From assembly GCA_019677205.1 (NCBI GenBank), contig JAAMXY010000034.1, positions 1 through 34,070 on the forward strand: a DNA stretch of 34,070 nt, given 5' to 3'. Origin of the DNA: Pinguiococcus pyrenoidosus (lineage: Eukaryota; Sar; Pinguiophyceae; Pinguiochrysidales; Pinguiochrysidaceae). Made by a program: the position numbers and the translations under genes. Each line of letters starts with the position of its first letter. Position 1 is the first letter of the stretch. Below are positions 9,015 through 18,684 of this stretch, piece after piece. Below the pieces are notes generated by a model. That model made no database searches. It was not told the DNA's origin and saw only the letters and a list, made by a program, of their open reading frames with translations.

Positions 9015-10073
9015 TCAAGGCGCGAAGAGCGGGCAAGCGGCCCTCACTTGGACATCATAAATTCGCTGGAAGAAAGCAACGCGGTCAGACCTCGCAAGCG
9101 GACGACATGGCAAGGGGCTTTTGCCGTACATGAATGCGGTGTAATCCACCTCTCCATTGCTGTCTACACCTGCTTCCTCCAGCTGGCAGCATGAGAAACG
9201 CGGCGTCACACCAAAGTGTCGCCATGGCTCGATCGTAGCACGTTTGAATTGTCACAAATGCGTGGAACATACCATCAGAGTGATCTCCTCGTCCGTAATG
9301 CTGCTCTGAAGCTTGGAGAGGACCAACCGGATCTCGTCGGCACAGATGCGGCCATTGTTGTCGTCGTCGAAGATCTTGAAAGCGGCGAGCAGCTCCCACT
9401 CGAAGTCGAACTCCTCTGTTTGTTGGATCATCAAGAAGAGGAACTCCGGGAACTCCATGACGCCGTTGCTGTTCAAGTCGACCACCTCCATCATGTCCAT
9501 CAGCTCTTCCTGGCTCGCCTGCTTCCCGAGGATGCTCATGATGCGACCCAGCTCCTTGATGTCGACAGAGCCTAGCAGGAGATGCGCCGTGTCGTGAGCC
9601 TCCATCTGCCCAGAAACCTCCGCCTCGGCATCGGCACGACGCACCGTTGGAATTGTAGTCAAAGAGGCAGAAGGCGTCTTTCAGCTCCGCCACTTGCTCC
9701 TGATTGGCACAGGCAAGCGAGACGGCGTCAACTGGAAGAGCTTCGGCCTTTCCAAGGAGGATTGCTTCGCTGGCTAGTGCCTTCGTCAGCCTACCGAAGA
9801 CAGCTGATCAGCCCCAGGTACGTGGCGCCAGCGACTGGAATCCACGCTCAAGCTGCTCTCCACGGAGTCATTGCTGAGATAAGACACCAGTTTGCGGCAT
9901 TTGATGGGTGGCAGGCCTCTGGCGACGAGACTCTCTTCCGTGACTTTGCTCAAGTCATGCGGTGACTGGATCCCCAGCTCTTCAAGGAGCCTCTCCGGCA
10001 GCTCCAGCCCGTCCAGAACGGCGCGCACTTGGGCCAACGTCGGAGGCTCTGGGGACGCTTTCGATTCTTCCAT
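9015..10073 (-). CDS. SAM-like domain plus four EF-hands, calcium-binding protein (about 4 exons)
   Basis: The ATG at 10073 opens an exon encoding a SAM-like helical bundle (LELPERLLEELGI...GLPPIKCRKLVSYL). A further exon reads AILLGKAEAL...VAELKDAFCLFDYNSNG; the junction is best placed at a phase-0 donor at 9863 and acceptor ending 9781, but is uncertain. A clear 73-nt intron (9644..9572, phase 1) interrupts the first calcium loop, giving DYNSNGSVDIKE. EF2 is DLNSNGVMEFPE and EF3 is DDDNNGRICADE, both with good ligands. A 90-nt intron (9272..9183, donor ATG/GTATGT, phase 0) leads to EF4 around GVDSNGEVDYTA, which lacks Asp at position 1 and Glu at position 12 and probably does not bind calcium. 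The EF part resembles centrin/calmodulin; the SAM domain suggests a scaffold or oligomer. The target is unknown. Confidence 0.75.
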
Positions 10074-10643
10074 GGCGAGCTCCAGTCCTCCCGTGCGGCA
10101 GCGGCGCCAGTGTGGCGTCGCCGCAATGCTTGACCGGACAGAGACGGAGCCCTTTCAGAATTCGATCTTCGGCGCTGCTTTACGCAACCCATAACATGCC
10201 AAACCTAGGTCCCGACTGCGGGACATTTGGTAAACTGGTGACGCAGGAGGTTCCGCGTAGAACGCGCAAGAAAAGAATCTTCAAAATAACAAATATCATG
10301 ATGGACCAATACATGGAGTTGAGAAGGCCCTGGAATGGAACGGCGGGAAAACGCGAGCGCCAGTAGCTGCTATGCAACGATGCCAGCAAAGCCTTGATAG
10401 GCGAACTCGGTTCTGTGCGCATCCTCCGTTCTGCTGTACAATGCGAGGATTGGCGAAGGAGGCGGGAAGTTGCAGGCTGGATTGCGCCAAGGGAAGGGAC
10501 GGGAGGCGCTTGGACGTCGTTGGATGAATGCTTGGGAGCAGAAGGCAGAAGGACCACGGAACAGCAAGAAGTGACGAGAGACAGGAGAGATGGCGAAAGT
10601 GAAGAGATGAGGAAGGGCCGATGAAAGGGATTCGTGAGCAAAG
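10074..10643. promoter_or_regulatory. Divergent promoter region, EF-hand and GT14 genes
   Basis: 570 bp between two divergent start codons. GGCGGGAAAA at 10342-10351 (TTTTCCCGCC on the other strand) matches an E2F-like consensus, but similar strings occur by chance in GC-rich DNA. The stretch 10440-10640 is purine-rich on the + strand. No other feature is seen. Confidence 0.35.
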
Positions 10644-11598
10644 ATGGCGATAGTAGGAAAAGGCACAGCAGCAAAAGGAGGCCACAAGACCATACGATAC
10701 GCCATAGTCTGGTTGCTGCTGTGGCAGAGCGTTGGCGGCGATGTGGCGTCGGAGTGCAGATGCAGCGAGGAACCGGCGCTGGAAGGAGAGGGGGACGGAA
10801 GAGGAGAAGGAGGCGCACAGCAAAAAGATCCTCGACTCGGTTCCAGCCATCAGACCCTGAAGAGGACGTACATCAAGCGCCTCCATGGCGCGACCAAGGC
10901 CACCAAGACAGCAGCGTGCCGCCGCCAGATCGAGAAGGCGCTCTTCAAGCACGTGTCCAACGTGCTGGAGGAGCGCTCGTGGCCTGCCGAAGGAATCAAC
11001 TTCCGATCCCAATGCCGCGATGGCGTAATAGAAGAGCAGAAGTTGGCGAACGCGCCACTTGAAGTTGATTCCCCCTCTCTGAGACTCTGCTACGTGCTCA
11101 CGGTGCACAAGGACGCCAAGCAAGTCATGCGCCTCATCGACGCCTTGTGGGAGCCCTGGCCCCACGCAGCGACAGAGCAGTCCAGGCACCTCTTCGTCAT
11201 TCACGTGGACAAGAAAGCTGAGGCGGAAGCCACCGTCCAGGAGCTTCGAGCGTATGCGGCGTCAAAGGCAGGAGTCGAGGTGCTGGTGGATTCCTCTCGA
11301 GTGGCCATGGCCTGGGGAGGTTTCAGCGTCGTCCAGGGCACCCTGAATGCCATCGAGCGTGCCCTTTCGTCCGAAGCACCCTGGCACTATGTCATCAATC
11401 TCAGCGGCCAGACTTATCCCCTGGTTGCGGCGCCGGCCATCCGAGAGAGCCTCGCAAGGTATCCCCGCGGAAGCAACTTCGTAGCGGCTACCAAGCAGCC
11501 GATGGAGCCGCAACCCGGCTCATGGTCTCACTACGTCGAGTGTGACGCCCAAGTTCATCGCATAGGTGCGTGGCGTATCGTATCATTGGGATCCAAGG

Positions 11599-11675
<77 letters not shown>

Positions 11676-13479
11676 CAGCAATAACACCTACCTTCTTCTC
11701 CTTCTTCTTGCTCCTCCTCTTACCTTCTAGGACGCTTCGCGCCGCCGAGGAATCTGTCGATGTACCTGAGCTCGCAGTGGTTCACTTTGTCGCGAGAGTT
11801 TGCGCACTATGTGCTCACGGACGCTTCTCTGGCCAAGCCCTACGCAGAGTACGCGCGGCACATCGTCATCGCGGACGAGAACTTCTTCTCCACGGTGCTG
11901 CTGAATTCTCCCTTCTGCCAAAGCGTCGTGCTAAAGAACCACCATCACATCCAGTTCGACGAGTGGGAGAGCCAGAAGCGCCAGCCAGATCCAAAGAAGT
12001 GTCTGCAGCCGGGCAACGCCACCTGTGGGCGCTCTCCGACGCTCATGTCCGTGGACTACCTCCCGATTCTGGATCTCGCGAGAAGGCAGGAGCTGTTCGC
12101 GCGGAAATTTGATATCGCCTCGGACGGAGAGGTACGCTGTTCCGGGTGCTATGCTACCTCCTACCCAAGCGGACGAAAAGCCTCCCGAAACTCTCCTTAA
12201 CTCGGCTTTCGCAAGGTGCTGGACTATGTGGACGACCTTCGCGCCGAACGGGCGTATCGAAAGGCCTTCGTACGGCCGTTCGCCGGTCGTCAAGCGGTCA
12301 GTCGGCGAGTCCCCTTCGTGTCACAAGCGGGGCTTCAGCTCTTGCTGTTGAGCCACGCAGAGGAAAGGTTGTGCCGTACTGGTACGTGCTGGCTTCGTCC
12401 CTATTCTGCCGAGGCGGAAGTGTAAGCCTTCTGATGCATAGGCCGCGGACAGCAGCGCATCTCGTTGTCCAACGTGTCGACCGACGCCCACCTCCACCGT
12501 AGGGAGACTCTTGACAAACAGCATTGCGGTGAACCCACGAACGCCGGCCCAGCCGCTCTTGCGGGAAGCCAGCGAGCTTCCATAGACTCAGCGTCGGCGC
12601 CCGGGAATGCTTCTCTTTTGTCGTTTTCGTTCGTTCTGTCGGTCGGTCGGCAGCATCGTACGCACACTCCGTTCCCAAGAGCGCGGATAAAGGTGTGCGC
12701 GATGTCAGACACGGTCTTTCCATCTCGGTTTCCGCTTGGGAGTGATTCTATCGGTCCATCTCCGCAGGTTTCCGGTGGTTGCGTGACTTCGGCGGGCAAC
12801 CACGAGGCGGTGTCGATCGAGGACTGCGACAGGGCACGACAGGATCAAGTCTGGACCATCGGCCCGTGCAGCCGAGGGACCTTCACCTACAACACCTCGT
12901 CCGAGTGTCTCGACGCAGACGCGCTTCTGGCGGGATCAAGCAAGGTTCGGGCGGCCTTCACAAGCAAGTATCAATACCACCATCAGCTTACGTGGAGGAT
13001 GGCTGGCTAGACCAACATCGCGCCTCTGTGCGTCGTGAAGCGAAAGGACGAGAAGGAAGGGGAAATGTGCCTGGACGTCATGCACCAAGGGCTGGATCCG
13101 GGCAAGCCCCTCATCACTTACCCGTGCACAGGTACTTCGGCCAGCGAGCATGGTGAAGTCAGCAGCGCAGCACTCTTGGATGTCTCAACAAACTGAGAAC
13201 ATAGGGAAATGGAATCAGCTCTTCGCGTTGGGAGGCGAAGCAGCGCCTTGTGCACTGCACGTGCGCATACCAGCGTACTACGTGCGCAATCGATCGGCAT
13301 CTCGAAAGCCGGCGATGTGCTTCAGAGAGGATCTCGGAGGTGTCGCTCAGGATTCTGAAGATGCTGCTCAGGTCTCTGACGGAGCTGCCCAAGATTCCGG
13401 AGCTTCAAGGTGTCGTCTCATCACAGCATCCTGTGACGATTCGGATGCTCTTCAAGAATGGAGGATCCGCGCGTTGTGA
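10644..13479 (+). CDS. GT14 (core-2/I-branching or xylosyltransferase-like) enzyme with C-terminal R-type lectin domain, multi-exon
   Basis: Secretory-pathway glycosyltransferase. Exon 1 (10644..11565) begins with a basic segment and hydrophobic anchor (IRYAIVWLLLW), then the GT14 signatures CYVLTVHKD, LFVIHVDKKA, WGGFSVVQGTLNAI and YVINLSGQTYPL. A 165-nt intron leads to exon 2 (11731..12131): FAPPRNLSMYLSSQWFTLS, then ADENFFSTVLLNSPF with the expected catalytic acid region, GRSPTLMSVDYLP and ELFARKFD. Exon 3 starts at 12216 (VLDYVDDLRAERAYR). Exons 12280-12653 are unresolved. From 12654..12692, 12768..12944, 13011..13131 and 13205..13479 (introns 75, 66 and 73 nt, all phase-consistent) comes an R-type, ricin-B-like trefoil: CVTS...QDQVWTIG, MCLDVMHQGLD...NQLFALG and CRLITASC...QEWRI, with three QxW-like positions. 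This is a sugar-binding domain, not a toxin. That both halves form one gene is inferred from shared strand, spacing and matching phases. Confidence 0.78.
11600..11673 (+). repeat. Compound microsatellite (CA)21 then (AG)15 inside an intron
   Basis: An uninterrupted CA run (about 11601-11642) passes directly into an AG run (about 11644-11673). Both lie within the 165-nt intron 1 of the GT14 gene, which is twice the usual intron length here because of them. The AG tract is purine-rich and sits upstream of the pyrimidine tract and acceptor at 11730. Confidence 0.95.
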
Positions 13480-13683
13480 GGCACTTCGGATACACGACGA
13501 ATCGAAGATGACGGCTGTCACCAGAGAACATCTTGTTTGATTCTGCCTCGGTTGGCCACTTGTCTTTTTCTAGAGAAACTGTACAGTGGGCTGTGCTGCG
13601 TTTCGCACGACTCTTCCTCTGTTTCAGGTCCGTACGACGCATCTTTGAGCTTCCAGATGAGCCCGTCCACGCCACGGTGATGC

Positions 13684-16509
13684 TCAGACGCCCGGGTCCG
13701 CCTCAGTCGGACCGAACGCTGAGAACAAAATCTCCACCTGCGCAACCCAGCAGGTCTCCGGATCCTCGGACAGGTGAAGCTCCCTGTGCTCGTTCGCGTC
13801 GAAGTTCTCCTTCTGCACAATTCTGCCGACGACGAAGTCTGGCTTCTGCATGTTGTTCTGCTGGCGCGCCGCGCTCACAGACTGCGGATGCATGAACATA
13901 TTGCAGCCACCGGCGACAAAGGGACGGTACTGGTTGTCCTCAGGGCTCGGCTGCGTGGGCAGGAAGAGCGCGACATCTCCAACGTCGAGCATCCCGTAGG
14001 AGATCCTCTGATCGCTCGCGGCGCTCGATCTCTCCAGCCGCAGCTTCAGCTCCTGGACATTTTCTCGAATCTGCAGAAGCAAAGTTCCTAGGAAAGCCTG
14101 GTCAAACCCTTCTCTGATCGTGCTCACAAGCATGCGGCGTTCTTCCGGCTGCATGACGACGTCCTCCACCAGCTGCACGAGCGTGCCTCGTAAGGAGGCG
14201 TCCTCGTCCGCACCGGTCGCCGTCGGGGGCGGGGGGCTCTTCTCTGAGGTCGAAGTCTCCACGGGTGGTGGGACTTGCTGGGCATCTCGGGCTGAGCCGT
14301 CCTGCGCTTCTGGTGCTCTTTGCTCGAGCTTCGCGATCTGCGCCTGGAGCTGATGAATCTCTGCCTTGAGGCTGAGGTTCTCGTACTCCAGCTGGGACTG
14401 CACCTGGCGCTGTCTTTCGTGCGCGGTGGCGTCCTCCGAAGGGTCTTCCGCCTCCAGGATGACGCTCCCCTTGAAAGCGCCGCTGCCCTCCGCCTCGTCG
14501 GCGTCCGGGCCGGCCCCGCTCGAGGGCTCTTCAATCGGCAGCGTCATCTGGATCTCCGGCAGGGCGCCCTCACTTGCAGGAGCTTCGGGAGAGAAGTACG
14601 GCGGGGGCTTCGCAAGCGAGGGCATCCAGGAGTAGAATATCGGTGGGAGGTGGTGCCCATGATGTCGCCAGAACCTCTCCCGCCGCTCCACTTCGACGCC
14701 ACGAAACTCCGCGATCGTCTCGATCGACTCTCCGATCTTGTCTGAGAATGATCGCGCATAGCTCCGTCGTCGGGCCACCTCGACCAAGAACGCCTCATAC
14801 GCGTCCTTCAGATAGATGATGTGCTCCAAGTGCCGAAAGTCTTGATCCTGCCGCTCCTTCATGGTTCGGAGGACGCTCAGGTGCTGGTGGAGCTTTTGGA
14901 TCTTGTACTGAAGCTTGCTGATGATCTGCAGGCAGGTCCCGAGCTTCCGTGTCGATCTTTGCTTGTGCTCCACCACGGCCAAGCACGCGTTACAGCTATT
15001 TCTATCCGCCGCGGTCCACTCTTCGAAGCGATTCTGCTTCCGCTGCAGCAACTCCTCGAAGTTCCGGCACGTCTCCAATGCCGTCGTCGACGCATTCATG
15101 GAAGACGGGCTCTCCAGCTGCTTCGTCACGGTGTCCTTGACTCGTTCGTATTCTTCCTTGTCCTCCGAGTGATATCGCTTCTGCGACTCCGCAATCTCCC
15201 GGAGGGTGCTCAAGTGCTGCTCGAGTTCTTCCTCGTCCGGCAGCGGCGAGAAGTCCGTCGAATCCGCGGAGCCTGGGAGCCGGATCGACTCCATCAAGCT
15301 TCTCGCGTCCCGATCGATGCCGTTGAAGTTGAGGCGGGTCGTCTCCAGTCGACTGTAGAGTTGCTGATGCCCAATTTTGCACTGCTCCAGCCAGGCCTCC
15401 TCCTTGTCGACCGGCACGCAGTCGGCCAGCGTGCGCACGTCCAAGTCCTCCTTCTCCAGGGCAGGGTGGAGCGAAATGGTGTTCAGAGCGGAGAGCGCCG
15501 GCAGAAACTGGTCCAGAAGCGCCTCATTGGCCGTGCGCTGTTCCGTGACGGCCTGCTCGATGTGGCGGAAGGCCAGCCGCAGCGGCTCCGCGTGATCCCC
15601 CAGGTTGAGCACCGCGCCATGCCCCGCGCGGTGCTGAACGCGCAGCTCTTCCAACATCTGCTGTGCAAGCTGGAAGCGAGCCTCTGCCGCGTTGGCGTAC
15701 GCTTCGCTGTTCTGCAGCGTGTGGAGGAACTGAAGCTCATAGTTGCTCAGCGCGATATCCAGCGGGCTTCCCTCGGCCACGAGCTTCGTTGTCGCGGACT
15801 CCGTCGGCTTGCCAAGGGCTGAAGAAGGTCGCAAAAGCGAGCTGAGGCCGGTGCTGTTGACGCCCGGGGGATCATGGGAGCGGCTCACCTTTCACGGGGC
15901 CCGGCACCTTCAAGCTTTGGTCCGGCAGCTGCTCGAGGTCGGCCTCACTGCCTTGGATGATTCGTCTATCGTACAGAAAGAGATGCTTGTCCTGTCGCCA
16001 GCGCTTTCAGCGTGAGGACGGTCGGGCAGAAGTGGCCACGCTTGGGACGAAGTGACGCACCTTGTTGCTGGCATCGTGTAGCTGACTTCTATCAAAGGCG
16101 CGGTACGGAGGGCCACACAGCAGTATCTGGTGCTCCGGCGCGATGGCACTCTCCGCACTCAGCACGCTCTTGAAGTGCGTGTAGCTGTATGGGTTGGCCG
16201 ACACATCCACGCTCAACGAGCGCCCAGTCGTGGCCACCTGCGATCACGCGTCCAGAAGTTCTGTCAGACTTCCACATGCGCGGACGCCCGCCACCGAACG
16301 CCACGCGTCTTCTCTGGGGCCTCTCATGCGTCCAAGCGCTTCCGAGACAGACACTCCATGCTGTCCAACGCGACTGCGTAAGCACTCTTCCCGCCAAAGC
16401 CTTCGAATTGAAGCCGAAAGCTGGCGCCAAATCTGCTGTTTGGAAAGTCGCTTCCTCGCGGAAGCGAATCGCTACGAACCTGCACGCGCCACGCCGCATC
16501 ACCTTGCAT
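13684..16509 (-). CDS. ATG11: ATG11/FIP200-like autophagy scaffold (4 exons)
   Basis: Proposed CDS is complement(13684..15818, 15889..15991, 16061..16237, 16480..16509), 814 residues; introns of 70, 69 and 242 nt all keep phase. Exons 1-3 encode a ubiquitin-like N-terminus (GRSLSVDV... HQILLCGPPYRAF ... DKHLFLYDRR), as in ATG11 and FIP200. The large exon is helical and coiled-coil: an ATG17-like region, FRHLEHIIYLKDAYEAFLVE, and the family landmark VERRERFWRHHGHHLPPIF. A Glu-rich coiled coil follows, then the C-terminal Claw domain (DVGDVALFLPTQ ... PDFVVGRIVQKE ... CWVAQVEILFS). In other eukaryotes this protein holds the ATG1/ULK kinase complex and binds cargo receptors. The 10-codon first exon is the least certain part. 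It is convergent with the GT14-lectin gene (204 bp between stops). It is shorter than animal FIP200 and nearer to plant ATG11 in design. Confidence 0.82.
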
Positions 16510-17284
16510 GACTCCCTCCTGCACGACTCGCAGCTGTGAGGCGCCGCGATGGGCTCCGCAAGGCTCCGCGTTCCTCTGCGCCACAGGAAATCGATGGAAA
16601 ACCGGATCTGCTGAAGGGAAGTGGAAAGGACAAGAGACGGGGAGCGGGCGGAACAAGCCTCAGAACAGCTTGCCCAAGCTGCAGCTAGTTTTGCGTTACG
16701 GGCGCATTTTAGAAATTATCATTGCTTGCCATCGCCAATCATCGATGGAATCGAAGCAGCGTGATTGGCGGATTACATTCGAAATCCGAGGAGTCTCGAC
16801 CTGCTCGATGCCTTGTTGTTTTCATGCCTTGAAGCGTCTTATGGCTGCAGCGGTACCATCGAGTAGCATCTACTCTATAGTTGCTAGCTACTATATAGAG
16901 TTCCGACGAAGGGGAAGCAAGAACAAACCTGCGCACCAATCCTGGCTCGGAGGGAGAACTCCCGACACCACAACTCACCAATCCTACGCAGTGAAAGCAA
17001 TGCAGCCGCACCCCTCCCTTGCTGGGGACGCAGCACCAGGCTGGCTCCCCTCCCATTCTTCGCCGTATAAACATCATTCGTTGCGTGATAAAGTGAAATT
17101 ATCCGCAGAGTTTCGAGAACCGCAACGTCGTTCGTGAGTCGGGTCAACCGCTGAGATGGGGCTCTCCGGGCTCCGTCCGTTTCGTGTGTCAAGCGCCCCG
17201 GGATCTTATGGCCTTGCGCGCGACCCCCTTTGAAAAGTCCGCAGTCCAACGCCACAGCCTTCGCCCGTCGCGCCACTTTGCATC
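16510..17284. promoter_or_regulatory. Divergent promoter region, ATG11 and EGF-like genes
   Basis: 775 bp between divergent start codons, with no supported gene. It contains the imperfect 30-bp palindrome at 16872-16901 and several short AT-rich patches. Confidence 0.4.
16872..16901. repeat. Imperfect 30-bp palindrome in a divergent promoter region
   Basis: ACTCTATA at 16872-16879 pairs with TATAGAGT at 16894-16901; the interior continues the symmetry around GCTAGC with one mismatch and a two-base bulge. Confidence 0.5.
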
Positions 17285-18158
17285 ATGAAGGTCGCTCGAG
17301 TGGCTCTGGCCTTGTCTCTGGTGGCGGGCGCGGCCGCGTACTGCCCCAATGGCTGCAGTGGCCACGGAACCTGCGGCCCCAACGACCGCTGCACATGCTA
17401 CACATACAACGCAGACTCCACATCCACACAGTTGCCAGCTTGGACCGAGGCGGACTGCTCAGCGCGAACGTGTCCAAGGTACTTCGCTTTTCCTTCTGTA
17501 TCGGACTGCGCGCGAGGACCTTGTTCTGGTTGGCGCCTACGCCAGCGCTGCGTCGCTGGAAAACATCGGAGAGTGGAAAAATTCAAATCAGCTCCACCAC
17601 CAAACCACGACCAGCTCGACTAACAACCTGGATCTGTGCTTTGCTTCGCTGCTCTGTTCTGCTTCTGGCGCCCTGGGAAAAACCCAAAGGTCGAATGCTT
17701 GGGTGGCCGACACGACCACTGGCCTGGACCGTGCGCACATGGAGGTGGTGGAGTGCTCCAACAAGGGCATCTGCGACCGGGAGTTTGGTGTGTGCGTCTG
17801 CTTCGCTGGCTACGACGGCATCGCGTGCGAGCGCACGGTGTGTCCCAACGACTGCTCCGGCCGCGGCGTGTGCATGACCCAGAAGGCCTTGGCGTCCGAC
17901 GCCGGCATGACGTACTCAGCACCGTGGGACGCCTTGAAAGAAGTCGGCTGCCTCTGCGACCTGGGCTCTCGCGGCCCGGACTGCTCTCTCATCGAGTGCC
18001 CCACCGGCGCAGACGTCCTGGGAGGCCCCGGCGGCGGAGAGGGCGGCGCGGGAAGAGACTGCTCGGGCCGCGGCATCTGCGACTACCTGACTGGCCTGTG
18101 CACCTGCTTCAGCGGCTACTACGGCACCCGCTGCGAGTATCAGACGATCCTCGGGTAG
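17285..18158 (+). CDS. Secreted EGF/tenascin-like Cys-rich protein (2 exons)
   Basis: Proposed CDS is 17285..17478 joined to 17690..18158, 220 residues, with a 211-nt intron (donor CCAAG/GTACTT, acceptor CAAAG; phase 2 both sides) that restores [11 protein letters not shown]. It starts with a classical signal peptide ([19 protein letters not shown]). The mature protein has four to five EGF-like units: [52 protein letters not shown] and [17 protein letters not shown]...CEY. Spacing within units (CxxGxG, then CxCxxGYxGxxC) is the tenascin-like pattern. No transmembrane segment or GPI signal is visible after the last Cys, so it should be secreted or lumenal. Its partner is unknown. Proteins of this make-up are common in algal genomes (general knowledge). 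Confidence 0.8.
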
Positions 18159-18684
18159 ATGGCCTGTTCCGCTAGCGTAGGACACCCCAGGATGCAACAG
18201 GAACACCTGGCGATAGATACCCTCTTCCTCGTGGGCCTCTGCTCCAAAGCGTCGCGTCCTAGATGTGCCGAGTTGTTTAGAAGTGGAACATCATTCCAGC
18301 TGCGCGTGAAGTCCAGGCCGCTCCGAGTTGCGTGATCGCTTAGCAAGTCGGAAGACGGACCAGTGCTAGATGGAAGACGGACCAGTGCTAGATGTGGAGT
18401 ACACGATGCGTCTTGCGTGTGCGTGTGCGTGTGCGTGTTGATGCCTTTTGCCTGTGGGACACAAGAGCGCCAGCTTGCGTAGTCAAGCCTGTACTGCAAC
18501 ACGACGGAATCGCAATTCCTTGCATACAGAAACTTCGGCCTAGGCCTTGCATCCAACTGACTTTTCGTCTGCTCACTGAGTAGAGTTTCTCACGCTGCTC
18601 CTATGACCGTCAAGGACCATAACCTTCATGCGCAAAAACCGAGGGCGTGTCAGCTCTCCATAAGCCTACCGTGCTCCACCACGT
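18159..18684. other. Convergent intergenic region, EGF-like and catalase genes
   Basis: 526 bp between two stop codons. No supported gene. It carries the 22-bp tandem duplication at 18351-18394 and a short imperfect GT repeat (units of GCGTGT) at about 18415-18438. Confidence 0.5.
18351..18394 (+). repeat. Perfect 22-bp tandem duplication
   Basis: Two identical adjacent units, 18351-18372 and 18373-18394, each starting GAAGACGGACC and ending GCTAGATG. Non-coding, between convergent genes. Confidence 0.9.

Noticed and set aside
8579-9060. Overlapping open frames between DPH3 and the EF-hand gene
   Set aside because: None has conserved sequence or plausible start; considered because a + strand gene here would complete the strand alternation, but there is no support.
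12654-13479. Reading the R-type lectin part as a toxin chain
   Set aside because: Only the trefoil sugar-binding domain is present; there is no ribosome-inactivating N-glycosidase domain, and such lectin domains are common in glycosyltransferases.
14821-15822. 333-codon open frame on the + strand
   Set aside because: Antisense to the ATG11-like coding region, Leu/Arg-biased with no domain; a codon-bias shadow.
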